A DNA stretch of 64,000 nt from CAWBAT01 sp046331665 (GCA_046331665.1 JAXLQK010000015.1:84851-148850), one strand, 5' to 3'. Shown: positions 1-10,370, counted from the first letter of the stretch. Program-made: numbers and translations. Notes: generated from the sequence alone by a model not told the origin.

Positions 1-954
1 GCGGTGCACATAGATTTCCGGCAGCGGCTGGGTGTTATTCTTGCGTGAGAATCTCCATTCAAACTTCAGCTCTCCGAACCAGACATTCTTGATGTGAAAC
101 ATGGGCAGCGGCGTCGAGAGACCAAAATGCGTCACATTCGCTCCAATCCAGGGCCGGTAGAAAACACCCTTACAATCCCCGATGCACTCGATCACGTAAC
201 GTTGCGGGACGACGCCAAGCGCATCGGGGGCTGTCCCTTTGAGTCCACTGGCGTCCCAGGCGATGTGCTGTGACCCGACACAGGCCCACTTGGTCTCCTT
301 CATGGTGTTGACGACCTCGTCGATCGGCTCCCCCTCATGCACCGTATTTTCCGGCTCAGACCACACCGGAACCCAATATTCAAATTTGAAGCTTTGCGAA
401 TCCAGGTCGTTCGTGACATTGGTCGGGGTCACGCGAAATTCCGCCTTGTTGGGATCGATAGCGCGATTGGGTGGCGGGGCAGGCAACGGAGGCAACGCCA
501 ATCCACCCTGGCCAATTTCCACGGCGTCACAGGTAGTCCCCAGCATTTTCGCGGTGATCGTTTCGGTGGACGGATCGAACCTGCCCTCCATCCCCACCAT
601 TTGAAAACCCGGGGGAGGGTGGTTGTCCGTGTTCCATTGCTTCGGCTCCAGTCGGAATTGCCCGGTCTTCCTGTCATAGGGACCAGTCAGCATGTAGGCG
701 GCGGCGTCCATTCGCGTTAACGAGCGCATAAACCTCATATTGATTTGCGCGACAATCCCCGCGTCCGGCTCAATCGCTCCCAGCAGTCCTCTGGCCGGCG
801 AAATGCTCAACTGGAAGTCGTACCACTTCCCGCCGCAGTGAAAGCGGGCGTTAAAGGTCCGGAAGATATAGGTGGCGGGATCCCGCTCCTGAGCCGAAGC
901 GGAAATTATTAGAAATACAATCAGTCCCAGCATGATGGTGTAGCGAAGTTTCAT
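1..954 (-). CDS. Exported protein of unknown function, C-terminus cut by window edge
   Basis: An uninterrupted minus-strand reading frame runs from ATG at 954 to the left edge without a stop, about 318 codons. It starts with a clear signal peptide (MKLRYTIMLGLIVFLIISAS, cleavage probably after SASA before Gln). Residues about 28-145 form a domain with Cys near both ends that resembles the first mature domain of the protein at 4522-5967: both have an early Y/F-x-C-x-G motif, a Tyr-x-Leu-x-Gly strand, a Gly-Gln/Gly-Lys turn followed by Leu-x-Pro, and a MVGM motif. A Pro-rich linker (about residues 150-165) precedes a second region. I do not recognise a family with known function. Codon use and the absence of frameshifts make this a real gene. 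It is the only minus-strand gene among the plus-strand Sel1 family genes and lies divergent to them. Confidence 0.8.
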   Translation of the reverse strand, partial: MKLRYTIMLGLIVFLIISASAQERDPATYIFRTFNARFHCGGKWYDFQLSISPARGLLGAIEPDAGIVAQINMRFMRSLTRMDAAAYMLTGPYDRKTGQFRLEPKQWNTDNHPPPGFQMVGMEGRFDPSTETITAKMLGTTCDAVEIGQGGLALPPLPAPPPNRAIDPNKAEFRVTPTNVTNDLDSQSFKFEYWVPVWSEPENTVHEGEPIDEVVNTMKETKWACVGSQHIAWDASGLKGTAPDALGVVPQRYVIECIGDCKGVFYRPWIGANVTHFGLSTPLPMFHIKNVWFGELKFEWRFSRKNNTQPLPEIYVHR

Positions 955-1054
955 ACTGCCTCTTTTGAATGTTTAGAATAGGAATGGGTCGGCCTGACAA
1001 ACTCAGGCCTACACGCCTGCAGTCCCGCCGTGAGGCCACAAGGACGCGGTAGTG

Positions 1055-1258
1055 ATGCCTGTTGATCGATCGGTTGATGATCCTAATCTTACGGAATTGC
1101 GCTTGGTCCTACTAATGAAAAATGGGACGGCCAACGAATTTCTTTCAAAATTAATTCCTAAGTTCGGGACTCAAGATATGACAACCTTTGCAGATAAATA
1201 CAAACCGGCTGATGCCCCCTTGACAAGGGCACTGCGCCGCGCCTTCACGGTCAAATAA
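1055..1258 (+). CDS. Small hypothetical ORF, doubtful
   Basis: A 67-codon frame from ATG 1055 (a GTG lies just before it at 1052) to TAA 1258. It has no signal peptide, no membrane segment and no motif I recognise, and no convincing Shine-Dalgarno. It may be a decayed gene end, since the flanks at 955-1050 and 1259-1400 show nothing coding. The flank at 1325-1340 has a GATCTTGACCCC motif of the kind often seen near IS200/REP-associated elements (inference). Confidence 0.25.
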   Translation: MPVDRSVDDPNLTELRLVLLMKNGTANEFLSKLIPKFGTQDMTTFADKYKPADAPLTRALRRAFTVK

Positions 1259-1404
1259 AGGGTCAGCCTGAACTCGCAGAGTCTCCTGCCAATGATCGTC
1301 ACAAAAAAATCTTGAATGGAATTGGATCTTGACCCCATATACTAATCAGTAAACTTTAACCCTATCCCCTGATACTTCCCGGCTTGGCCAATACGGAGGC
1401 CAGC

Positions 1405-1848
1405 ATGTCTTTCAGGCGCCAAACCCTATCCTTGTTGGTCTCGATGGCTCTATTCCTGCAATCTGCTCCCCCCCTGCAGGTAGCCAATCTACCTTCCTTT
1501 GCTGCGGCGCAAGATACCATTCCCCCGTATTCGCTGACTCCGAAAGACGCCGTACAGTTGCAGTGCGATCAATTGGCTGCCCCGCCCGATGATCCGCAAA
1601 AGGTGGGAGCCGGGGTACCGTTCGACCAGATCAAGGTCAACGAGGCGCTTGATGTTTGCCGCCAGGCATCCATGGGCCAGGCTTGGCGTGCGCGATATCT
1701 ATTTCTCTATGGGCGTGCCCTCGAGGCCTCTCAAAAGAACTCGGAAGCTGCCAAGCAATATAAACTGGCAGCCCAGTATATCCACCCCCAAGCGGCCTTT
1801 CGTTTGGACCGACTTTACGAAACGGGCCAGGGGGTAACGAAGAATTGA
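1405..1848 (+). pseudogene. Truncated Sel1-repeat exported protein
   Basis: The start is ATG 1405, preceded by GGAGG at 1395-1399. The 147-residue product has a signal peptide (to about residue 39, SFAAA-Q) and then matches the N-terminal part of the intact paralog at 2638: the CDQLA..PDDPQKVG.GV.FDQI motif, the EALDVCRQA motif, and the first Sel1-like repeat ending ETGQGVTKN. Translation stops at TGA 1846-1848 exactly where the paralogs continue with more Sel1 repeats, and the same frame goes on with KEAAS, as in a Sel1 helix. This looks like a Trp (TGG) to TGA change followed by loss of the rest. Sel1 repeats are alpha/alpha protein-binding solenoids; this remnant has only one. Confidence 0.65.
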
Positions 1849-1892
1849 AAGGAAGCCGCCAGTGTGATCTTTGAAAAGGAGAATGACCCGCA

Positions 1893-2252
1893 ATGCGTTT
1901 CCAGTGGAAAACCTCAGTTTTTATGATCCTGGTGATTTGCTCCGTCACCAGCGGATGTGGGCTTTTCGCCAAACGTCCGCATGGCAAAGTGTCTAACATT
2001 TCTGATCAGGAGCACCCCATGCTGGTCAATGGCGAGATGGACTGGGGCTCGGAGGTCGGTTTCGATGTAAAGAATGAAGGAGACCGCGGCATGATTCATG
2101 TCACCGTGACCCTTTCTTGTTCGGAAGGTCAGTGGGTCCGCTCCCAGGATATCCTCCTGGAAACAGATCAGACCATGCATCTCACTTATTTCTTCGCAGA
2201 ACCTACCATCAACGCCTCAAACTATCAGGCTCGAGTGAGCGTCGAGCCTTGA
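1893..2252 (+). CDS. Small lipoprotein of unknown function
   Basis: 119 residues. The N-terminus has Arg/Lys, a hydrophobic stretch and a lipobox-like site (SVTSGC, Cys22), so the mature protein should be lipid-anchored. The rest resembles a single beta-rich domain (GSEVGFDVKNEG, then IHVTVTLSCSEGQW) like those that bring a transport or sorting context, but no family is recognised. AAGGAG at about 1876-1881 sits 11 bases upstream of ATG 1893. The gene overlaps the relic frame of the truncated Sel1 gene, so it may have been cotranscribed with it. Confidence 0.65.
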   Translation: MRFQWKTSVFMILVICSVTSGCGLFAKRPHGKVSNISDQEHPMLVNGEMDWGSEVGFDVKNEGDRGMIHVTVTLSCSEGQWVRSQDILLETDQTMHLTYFFAEPTINASNYQARVSVEP

Positions 2253-2308
2253 GTGGCGTCACAGCAATGAGCACTTGCAGGGAGAGATTTATGGGAATTA
2301 TTTTGAAA

Positions 2309-2332
2309 GGAATGAGAATCCAATCTCATTCC
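2309..2332 (+). terminator. Hairpin downstream of the lipoprotein gene
   Basis: Perfect 9-bp inverted repeat GGAATGAGA / TCTCATTCC with a 6-base loop, 57 bases after the stop of the lipoprotein gene. It lacks a good T-run after it, so it may be a weak terminator or simply a stable mRNA 3' end. The remainder of 2253-2637 shows no gene. Confidence 0.4.
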
Positions 2333-2637
2333 TAAATAGGCTGGTGCGTGTCTGGACATAAAATTTCTTGCAAGACATCCACGAAATCCCGTCTTTAATC
2401 TGAGTCATCAAATGATGGAGACGGAAACTGCCAACAATTGACTTGAAGAATTAGTCCAAGTAGCATCTTTCAGTAAGGGTCAAATCACCCAAGAATTTTT
2501 GAGTTCATTGCTCTTGAAATGCACTGTGGCGAGCTTCGTGGGTCACCGGATAGATTGCCGCGCTTCTCGGCTCGTCTAGCTTCCCAGTGGGGAGACACCG
2601 CATCGCGGACTTACGATGAAAACGTAAGGAGAACAAT

Positions 2638-4470
2638 ATGCTTAGTGTGCGCCAAATCCTAGCGTTGTTAACCGGGGTTGCTTTCTTTCTTCAGACTTCG
2701 CTTCCACCGTTGGGCCAGAACACGCAAATCTATGCTGCGGCTCATCCTACCCCTGCCCCAACCTTCCTCCTTCAAAAGGACTCAATCCAACAGCGCTGCG
2801 ATGAACTCGCCAGCTCACCTTTTGATCCTCAAAAGGTTGGTCCCGGTGTGCGATTCGATCAAATCAATATCACCGAGGCGCTTCCGGTCTGCCAGCAAGC
2901 CGCCACGCTCCAAACCTCCCGCCCGCATTATCAGTTTCTCTATGGCCGAGTTTTAGACTCTGCGCAGCGCTATGCAGAAGCATTTCAGCAATATTCCTTG
3001 GCTTACCAGGGAGGCGACGCTTGGGCTGCCAACGGATTGGCCAGACTTTATTTCTCCGGGCAATCGGTTGCGCAGAACTTACAGCAGGCCGCAACGCTCT
3101 ATCGCACAGCCGCCAACGCCGGTATCCCGCCAGCGGTTTATAATATGGGCATTATTTACGAGATGGGGGCAGGGGTACCCCGCGACTGGAACGAGGCCAT
3201 CCGATGGTATGCCAAAGCTGGGGACATGGGATACCCAGATGGATATGCCGCCACTGGTTGGATGTATGTGAAGGGAAATTCCAAAAATTACACGGAAGCG
3301 TCCAAATGGAATCAAAAGGCCGTGCAGAACGGATCTGGCCTGGGCTATGCCATGCAAGGCTTTTGGTACCAGTTTGGACTTGGCGTTCCCGTTGACCTTC
3401 CCCGAGCCGCCCAGCTATACAACACCGCTGTCCAAAGGGGGAGCGTGGAAGGAATGTACCTGCTCGGAGTCCTTTACCTCAAAGGCCAAGGGGTGAGACA
3501 AGACGACTCCACCGCGGCAAGCCTTTTTCAGCAAGCGGCGCGGCTAGGCTCTCCCGACGCAAAGGATGAACTTGGCAATATGTATTTACGAGGCCAGGGC
3601 GTCACGGCAGACCCGCAGGCGGCCTTCGCCTGGTACAGTCAAGCCGCTCAGGCTGGGAAGGTGGACGCCCAATTCTGGGTCGCTGCCATGTACGACAACG
3701 GACAGGGGGTCGCTCCAAACAAACCCATGGCTGTTGCCTGGTACCGAAAAGCCGCCGAACAAGGCGATCCCTTTGCCATGACGCAATTGGGATATCATTT
3801 GCGCGAAGGTCAGGGCGTGGCTTGGAGTGAAAGCGAGGCCATGCAATGGTTCAGGAAGGCCGCCGACACAGGGAATGCGGATGCCCAGACGGCGCTTGGC
3901 TGGGGCTACATGAATGGCCTTGGCCAGGATCAAGGCCAAGGGATACTTGATTACCGGCAGGCATTTTATTGGCTAAGCAAAGCTGCCAGCCAAAAAGATG
4001 CGGCCGCGGCTCAACTGAATCTGGGAGTGCTCTATCAAAAAGGTTGGGGAGTCGATCAGGACCTGGCCAAGGCCAATGAGCTTTTCAGGCAGGCTGCTCA
4101 AAGTCCCTATTCAGTAATTGCCAATGCCGCTAAAACCTACATACAAAATAGCCAGGTGGCGACAACCCAAAAGTCCAGCGATACGGACGCCCTGCTCGGT
4201 TTGGCAGTAATAACATTGGGTGTCCTTGCGGTCGGCACTTTGTTCAGTGGACCCAGCAGTTCGCAGGTAACGGGTTCAACCTCAGGCGGCACAGGTTCCA
4301 CCAATGACACATCTGGCCCATCGAATGACACGTCAACTCAAATCCTTCGGGATCATTTCGCGGCCGAGAATGCTGCCAGTGCAGCGGCCGCCGCGGAACG
4401 GCAGGCAGATCGAGATAACTGGGCAAGAACGCAACGCTGTGGTTTTAATGCAAACGCTAATTGTTTTTAG
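2638..4470 (+). CDS. Sel1-repeat exported protein with C-terminal membrane segment
   Basis: 610 residues, intact. ATG 2638 follows TAAGGAGA at 2625-2632. A signal peptide covers about residues 1-35 and carries the family leader signature (TGVAFFLQTSLPPL). A Cys-containing pre-domain follows (residues 50-100, CDELA and FDPQKVGPG motifs). About ten Sel1-like repeats of about 36 residues lie between 100 and 500, each with an A-x-x-x-L-G-x-x-Y-x-x-G-x-G-V pattern, then a hydrophobic segment at about 515-535 (LLGLAVITLGVLAVGTL), a Ser/Thr/Gly linker and an Ala-rich charged tail ending in Cys residues. Sel1 proteins usually serve as scaffolds. Here the layout predicts a periplasmic solenoid tethered near its C-terminus. 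It is the best-preserved member of a local family (1405, 6076, 8199). Confidence 0.9.
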   Translation: MLSVRQILALLTGVAFFLQTSLPPLGQNTQIYAAAHPTPAPTFLLQKDSIQQRCDELASSPFDPQKVGPGVRFDQINITEALPVCQQAATLQTSRPHYQFLYGRVLDSAQRYAEAFQQYSLAYQGGDAWAANGLARLYFSGQSVAQNLQQAATLYRTAANAGIPPAVYNMGIIYEMGAGVPRDWNEAIRWYAKAGDMGYPDGYAATGWMYVKGNSKNYTEASKWNQKAVQNGSGLGYAMQGFWYQFGLGVPVDLPRAAQLYNTAVQRGSVEGMYLLGVLYLKGQGVRQDDSTAASLFQQAARLGSPDAKDELGNMYLRGQGVTADPQAAFAWYSQAAQAGKVDAQFWVAAMYDNGQGVAPNKPMAVAWYRKAAEQGDPFAMTQLGYHLREGQGVAWSESEAMQWFRKAADTGNADAQTALGWGYMNGLGQDQGQGILDYRQAFYWLSKAASQKDAAAAQLNLGVLYQKGWGVDQDLAKANELFRQAAQSPYSVIANAAKTYIQNSQVATTQKSSDTDALLGLAVITLGVLAVGTLFSGPSSSQVTGSTSGGTGSTNDTSGPSNDTSTQILRDHFAAENAASAAAAAERQADRDNWARTQRCGFNANANCF

Positions 4471-4521
4471 TCATTGCCAGGTATTATCTTCGATGCAATG
4501 ACCCTCGGCCGGAGGTCGCAC

Positions 4522-5967
4522 ATGCTTGGAACGCGCAAAGTCTGTTCCATCTGGACGGGTTTTGCTTTGCTTTTTCCAATCTTATTTCAACCATTGGCTG
4601 CCAAAGCGCAGACAGGCGGAACTCTGACAGGAGTTTACAACGGCAAGTACACCTGCGCGCAGGGGTCCACGAATCTGAAATTGTCCGTCGTGGTTTCGCC
4701 AATCGGCGACGTCTCCGCTTTGTTCACGTTCTACCTTCCCGCCGAGGCGCCCAAGCAGGGCTATACCTACAGCTTGCACGGACAGTTCGACCCGCAGATA
4801 GGAAAAGTCTCGCTGACGCCGGTGCGCTGGGAAACAGAACATGCTGCGAACCTGGGCATGGTAGGAATGGACGGCGCGCTCAGCGGCGACAGACTGTCAG
4901 GGAGAATTACCGGCGGCAGATGTACCACTTTTGACCTCACGCGCGATAAGGCGGAATCAGCGGACATCGCCGCCGTCATCACGGCGCAGAAAAACGGTGG
5001 CAAGCCCGTAACTCCGTCCTCGTGGACTGCTCAAATAGCGGCAGCACATGCACAGTCGAGCACACCGCCGCCAGCGGCGCCTGCCGCAGCCGCGGCACAA
5101 GCCAAGCCATCCCCAACTGCCACGGCACCTGCCTCGCCAAACCGGGCCCAAGGGACACAAACCGCTAGCGCGCAGCGCCCAGTGGCGTCGACCCCGAAGC
5201 AGTCAGGGGCCAAGCCTGCCTCTGGAGCCACGCCGCCAGCGGAAACAGGACCGCCCAACTTCACCGTTCTCAAATGGGAGATGGCCACGCTGGAAGATCC
5301 TGCCACCGGAGGCTCTTCACCCCACCCTTCGGCACACACGTTCCTCGACTCAAACCACTACGACTTGATTGACGCCAGGGTCAGCTGCAACCGAAACGGG
5401 ATGAGCGTGTTTTTCATAAACGGGGGCTCCTACCTTGACCTGCAGGCCAGCCCTCTCGCCTTTGCTTGGTACAGAGACAACTACAATGAGTGGGCGTCGG
5501 ACGTTGTCGTCAAGGCGGACGGCAGCAGCCACACAGCCAAGGGCTTTCCCAACGAGGAATCGGAAAAGCTTTACAGCAATCAGTTAGGGATTTTCTTCTA
5601 CAAGCCAGATTTGGCCATACAGCAGACTTTTGCAACGGAGAGGCAAATCCGTACCGGCACGGGGCTCGATTCGCTGGGTGGCTTGTTCGATTCGATGGTA
5701 AGAAAAGCTGCGGAGAAAGATGCTAATGACGCTGCCGCACAATCCGCGGGGCCGCTCACCGATCTTCTGAATGCCAAGTCCATTCGCGTCGGATTCTCGC
5801 TGAGGGATCGGAACGATAAACCCACTCTGGAACTCAACCCGCAGGACCCGGTGCTGCATCAGTTTGTATGCGAATGCGCTGCCAAGCTTGGCATTGGCAC
5901 TCCACCCGCAAAGGCCGCGCCTCCGCCATCGAGCACGACACCCCGAACTCAACCCATGGCGAAGTGA
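4522..5967 (+). CDS. Exported two-domain protein with Sel1-family leader
   Basis: 481 residues from ATG 4522, chosen over an upstream ATG at 4474 because GGAGGT lies at 4511-4516 and because the first 31 codons then align with the leader of the gene at 6076. The signal peptide ends at about residue 30 (LAAKAQ). Mature residues 32-145 form a beta-rich domain with two Cys (YTCAQG; GGRCTTF) that resembles the N-terminal domain of the minus-strand protein at 1-954. An Ala/Pro/Thr-rich linker spans about 165-250. A C-terminal domain of about 225 residues follows, with motifs FFINGGSYLDL and GFSLRDRNDKPTLELNP and late Cys residues (FVCECA). No known family is recognised. It is not a Sel1 protein although it sits among them. 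Confidence 0.85.
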   Translation: MLGTRKVCSIWTGFALLFPILFQPLAAKAQTGGTLTGVYNGKYTCAQGSTNLKLSVVVSPIGDVSALFTFYLPAEAPKQGYTYSLHGQFDPQIGKVSLTPVRWETEHAANLGMVGMDGALSGDRLSGRITGGRCTTFDLTRDKAESADIAAVITAQKNGGKPVTPSSWTAQIAAAHAQSSTPPPAAPAAAAAQAKPSPTATAPASPNRAQGTQTASAQRPVASTPKQSGAKPASGATPPAETGPPNFTVLKWEMATLEDPATGGSSPHPSAHTFLDSNHYDLIDARVSCNRNGMSVFFINGGSYLDLQASPLAFAWYRDNYNEWASDVVVKADGSSHTAKGFPNEESEKLYSNQLGIFFYKPDLAIQQTFATERQIRTGTGLDSLGGLFDSMVRKAAEKDANDAAAQSAGPLTDLLNAKSIRVGFSLRDRNDKPTLELNPQDPVLHQFVCECAAKLGIGTPPAKAAPPPSSTTPRTQPMAK

Positions 5968-6075
5968 GGTTGTCTGAGTGGGAGGAGGCGAGGGCCACTC
6001 CTAATTCATTATCTGTTATGTATCTTCGAACGATTTCCTCAATCGAGAACGCATCCTACTAGCAGGGGGTCAAAA

Positions 6076-7969
6076 ATGCCTGGCATGCGCAAAGTCTGTT
6101 CCGTCTTGACGGGTGTTGCTTTGCTTTATCAGACCCTGTTTCAGCCGCTGGCTGGCAATGCACAGACGTCGAACAAATCCCTGGTGCGGATTTGTGTACC
6201 CGCAGATCTGGTTCGGAACGAGTCATGGGAGTACCCATATCCCGGAAGCGAGATCGACGTTTTTAAGAAACTGCTCGGAGAGTACATTCTTTCCCATGGC
6301 AACCCCCAAGTGCAGTACAGGATCAAGCAGGACGCATTCGAGACTTTTAAACGGGCCCGCCGGGCTTCAAATCCATATACGCCGGATCCCCGCAATCTTT
6401 TGCAAGAAGTCAGCACAGAACAGGCCTGCCCTCGAATGACACCAACACGCTGGAAGTGCCTCTAATCAGGGATCGTCCAATAACTCCGAATTCGGTTGTC
6501 GTGGGGCTGGCCGCTATTGCAGTGGCAGAGTTGATGGCAAAGAAGGACGCCGTTCAGCCGACATGCGCAATTGGCTAGCTCGCCGCTCGATCGCGACAAA
6601 GTCGGCAACGGCGTGGCGCTCAACGCAATCAACGTCAGCGCAGCGCTGCCGGCCTGTCAGCAGGCCATCGAGAAGCAACCCGCGATTTCCCGTGATCGCT
6701 ACCTCTATGGGCGCGCGTACTCACCGCAGCCAAGCGATACGAGGAGGCGGCGACGCAGTTCGACGCCGCCGATCGCGCGGGATCGGCGATGGGCACGTAC
6801 TACCTGGCCTCCGTGTACGAGACGGGACTCGGCCGGACGAAGAACATCAACGAAGCCGTGCGTTTGTATCGAAAGCCGCAGACGCCGGCATCACCGACGC
6901 GTATGCGAAGCTCGGATGGCTGTACGAATTCGGCCTTGTGTGCCGAAAGATCGGGCGGCCGGTGCGCGTTTCTACAGCGAAGCGGCCAAAGGTCGCGATC
7001 CACTCGCGACGTTCAGGCTCGGTCTGATGTATCGAGACGGCACGGTAGAGGTGCAACGGAACTCGAGACAGCGTGCCAGTTTTTCTTGCAGGCCGCTAAG
7101 GATGGGAATTCGTACGCACAGGGTGAGATCGGCATCTGCTACTACATGGGCCAAGGGATGCCGCGTGATGCCGAAACTGCATTCGCCTGGTTTCTCCACG
7201 CTGCCGAAGCCAGTGTGACGCGGGCGCAGGAGTTCGTCGGCGAAATGTACGAGCGCGGCGAAGGCGTCGCGCAGAGTGATGCGAAGGCCGTCGAGTGGTA
7301 TCGCACGGCCGCGATGCAGGGCGATCCATATGGCATGTTTCGGCTTGGCGCGCATCTTCGCGAGGGCGGGCGTGGCATGGAACGAGGCCGAGGCGATGCA
7401 GCGGTTTCCAAAAGGCGGCCAGTCTTGGCGAGGTCGCCTCGATGACATCGCTCGGCATGGGCTACGAGAAGGGTCTGGTGGCGGCCGTCAGGACTATGCT
7501 CTTGCGGCGCGCTGGTACGGCGAGGCGGCGAGGCATCAGGCACTCACGCCGGATCAGGAATTCAGCGTCACCTGGGCGCAAGTATCCCTCGGGTATCTGT
7601 ACGAGAAGGGTTGGGGTGTGACGCCGGACTCATTGAGGCCCGGCGCCTGTATTCACAGGCGGCCGAGAGCCGATCGCCCACTGTCGCGCAAATGGCCCGA
7701 CAGTACCTCGCCCGAATGAGCGCAACTTTGCACCGCATACCACCAGTCACATCCAAGTCCTGTCGGACATCCTGCCGACGCTTGTCGTCGGCGGTCTGTC
7801 GATGCTCGCCATCAGCTGGTTGTTGCACTCAGGCTCCTCGTCGTCTGGTTCGAGGGACTACTTCAACTGGTCGCCAGAGACGAGCTACGAGGACCAGGTC
7901 ATGCGACGCATGCAAGTCGGCTGTCTATGGGACGAGGCCTCCTTCATTAACTACGGGACCTGTATGTGA
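6076..7969 (+). pseudogene. Sel1-repeat exported protein, many frameshifts
   Basis: ATG 6076 starts a leader almost the same as that at 4522, then a pre-domain (RICVPADLVRNESW; EYILSHG) shared with the gene at 8199. The frame breaks near 6435. It continues in another frame (SNDTNTLEVPLI ... AELMAKKDAV), breaks again near 6565, and goes on as the CDPQKVG-like and Sel1 repeats in at least three frames up to about 7720. The last frame gives a membrane segment (LPTLVVGGLSMLAISWLL) and a Cys-ending tail that stops at TGA 7969. Reconstructed length is about 630 residues, as in the intact paralog at 2638. Base composition at 6570-7700 looks more GC-rich than its neighbours. Either a decayed gene or a poorly called stretch. 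Confidence 0.75.
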
Positions 7970-8198
7970 TTTTAACGAGCGGCGCACGTGCGGCCTGCCC
8001 TCCAAGGATCAAAAAGAGATTCCCCCTTTGAAGGGGGTGCCGGGGATGTCCTATCGGTTAAAGCCAGAAGACACCCCCGCGGCTGGGGAAACGCTCATTG
8101 GGGCATGACAAAACTACTACCTGTGGAACGGCGCGGGGCAATGGCACTACAACGGAAATATTCAAGAGCTCGGTCAGAGTGATGGGCAAGGAGGGGCG

Positions 8199-10370
8199 GT
8201 GTTCAAGAGGCGCAGACATTATTCCGTACTAATAACACTTGCTCTGCTTGTGCAGACTTCGCTCCCACCATTGATGGGTAATATCGGCGGGGCCCTGCGT
8301 GCAGAAGGTTCCGCTTCAAGTCAAACCCCGCAGTCTGGATCAACCGTCCAAGTGTATGTCTGCGTCCCCCAGGATCTCGTGCGCGACCAGGCGTGGGACA
8401 AGCCTCCATCCGGAAGCAAAATGTCTAATTTCAAAGATCTCTTTGCGGAGTATATCCTTGCCCACGGAAAAGCAGGAGTACAGTATCGGGTCAAACCGCA
8501 CGCCTTTGAAAATTATGACCCATCGGCTTCTTATACGCCTTATGCTGGTGCCTGGTTGGAAGAAGTCAGCGCGAATCAATCCTGTCCGTCAACCAGTGAA
8601 GCTTACGCCATTCATGTGACGGTCCCAGCTGGCTCTCCAGCGGCTGCCGAGCAGGCTTCCCGTGCACCACTCGATCCCAAGCAATATGGCTCGCTCGCAC
8701 AGAAATGCAACGCTCTGGCGGCCGCTCCGGACGATCCCAAGGGGGAGGGCCCCGGTGTGAGCTTGGATCAAATCAACCTGACCGAAGCCCTTCCCGCCTG
8801 CGAGCAGGCAGCGGCGCAACAACCGGTTATCCCCCGTTCTGTTTATCTTTATGCCCGAGTCCTTCAAGCGGCGAAGAGATATCCCGAGGCTACAAACCAA
8901 TACTTGATCGCCGCTCAAGCCGGTGACCCTTTGGCAGCGATCGATTTGGCCGGTCTCTACTTCGAAGGAATCGGTGTCCCAAGAGATTACCAGCAGGCAG
9001 CCAGGTTTTGTCGCCAATCCGCCGATGCGGGTGTCCCGGAGCGGCCTACCATCTGGGTTATCTCTACCGAGAGGGTCTGGGTGTCCCCAAAGACTACACG
9101 GAGGCTGCCAAATGGTTTATGAAGTTGCTGAGAGGGTGGCTTTCCTGATGCCTATGCCGAAGCGGGAAAGCTTTACATCCTGGGTACGTCACAAGACTTT
9201 TCCAAAGCTGCCGCCTGGTTTCAGAAGGCAGTGGAGCAAAAGTCTGGATTGGGAGCGCTCAATCTCGGCTTGCTTCATGAGTACGGGAAAGGCGTTCCAC
9301 AAAACTTCGCGACAGCCGAGGAACTATACCGGCAAGCGGCGGGAAAAGGGATGCCTCACGCAATGTATCGTCTCGGCGTGATGTATCAGAACGGCGAAGG
9401 CGTTAGACGCGACGATGTCGCGGCGGCCAAATGGTTTTACGAAGCCGCCAAACTAGGGCATGCGGACGCTCAATCAGAGTTGGGCTACATGTTCTACAAC
9501 GGACTGGGAACAAAGCAAGACTATCAGAATGCCTTTGCGTGGTACATCCAAGCCGCTCAAGCAGGCGTCGTCTTTGCCGAGAGCTCTGTGGCTTCTATGT
9601 ATGAGCGAGGTGAGGGAGTCAAACAAGACGAGGCGGAGGCAGTTGCCTGGTTTCGCAGGGCTGCCGATCAGAATGATCCCTTTGCCATGACGCAACTGGC
9701 CGTGCACTTCCGGCAGGGCAGTGGCGTGCCATGGAGTGAGGCCGAGGCCATGCAATGGTTTCGAAAAGCGGCCGATCAGGGTTATGCCTCCGCAGAGACC
9801 TCGTTGGGCTATGGATACATGGCCGGGCTGGGTCAAGGTGCTGGCCAAGGTCAACAAGACTACAGACAGGCAGCCTATTGGTTCGATTTGGCTGCCAGGC
9901 AAGGGGAAGGCTATGCACAACTCAACCTGGCGATTCTTTATGAGAAAGGCTGGGGGGTAAGTCAAGATCTACAGAAGGCGAAGGGATTGTATTTGCAGGC
10001 GGCCCGTAGTCCGATCCCAGAGGTGGCGAACAACGCCAAAGAACTGGTTTCGACTGGACCGTTTGCTGTATCGGGACCCAGTACCCCTTCCGCTTCTCCT
10101 CTGTCTCGCCAACGTGAAAACAGTTCAGATTGGGTGGAGCCTGTCATAGGCATCGGCTTGGTGATAGGCGGGGCTTGGGCCTTGGCGAATCTTTTAAGCG
10201 GGCCCAGCACCAGTACTCATGATGCCGCCCCAACTACCGGTGGCACCGCTCAACAGTCTGACTATAAAGACTACGTTGCCGATGCCATTCAGAACAATAT
10301 CGCCAGGAAACAGCTGCGCGCGAAACTGCTGCTCAGGAAGATCGTCTACGTTGTTAATGCGATGTGGTAA
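8199..10370 (+). pseudogene. Sel1-repeat exported protein, frameshifted
   Basis: GTG 8199 follows AAGGAGGGG at 8187-8195. The leader (ITLALLVQTSLPPL) belongs to the local family. A pre-domain (VCVPQDLVRDQAW; EYILAHGK; FENYDPSA) is shared with 6076, then the Cys/PDDPKGEGPGV segment and Sel1 repeats. Frameshifts fall near 9040 and between about 9120 and 9140: the frame after 9040 gives AAYHLGYLYREGLGV, and the one after 9140 gives DAYAEAGKLYILGTS. From 9231 to about 10290 the repeats are clean. A membrane segment (IGIGLVIGGAWALANLL) follows, and a last slip near 10300 hides an Ala/Glu-rich tail like that of the paralog at 2638. Full reading gives about 720 residues. Confidence 0.75.
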
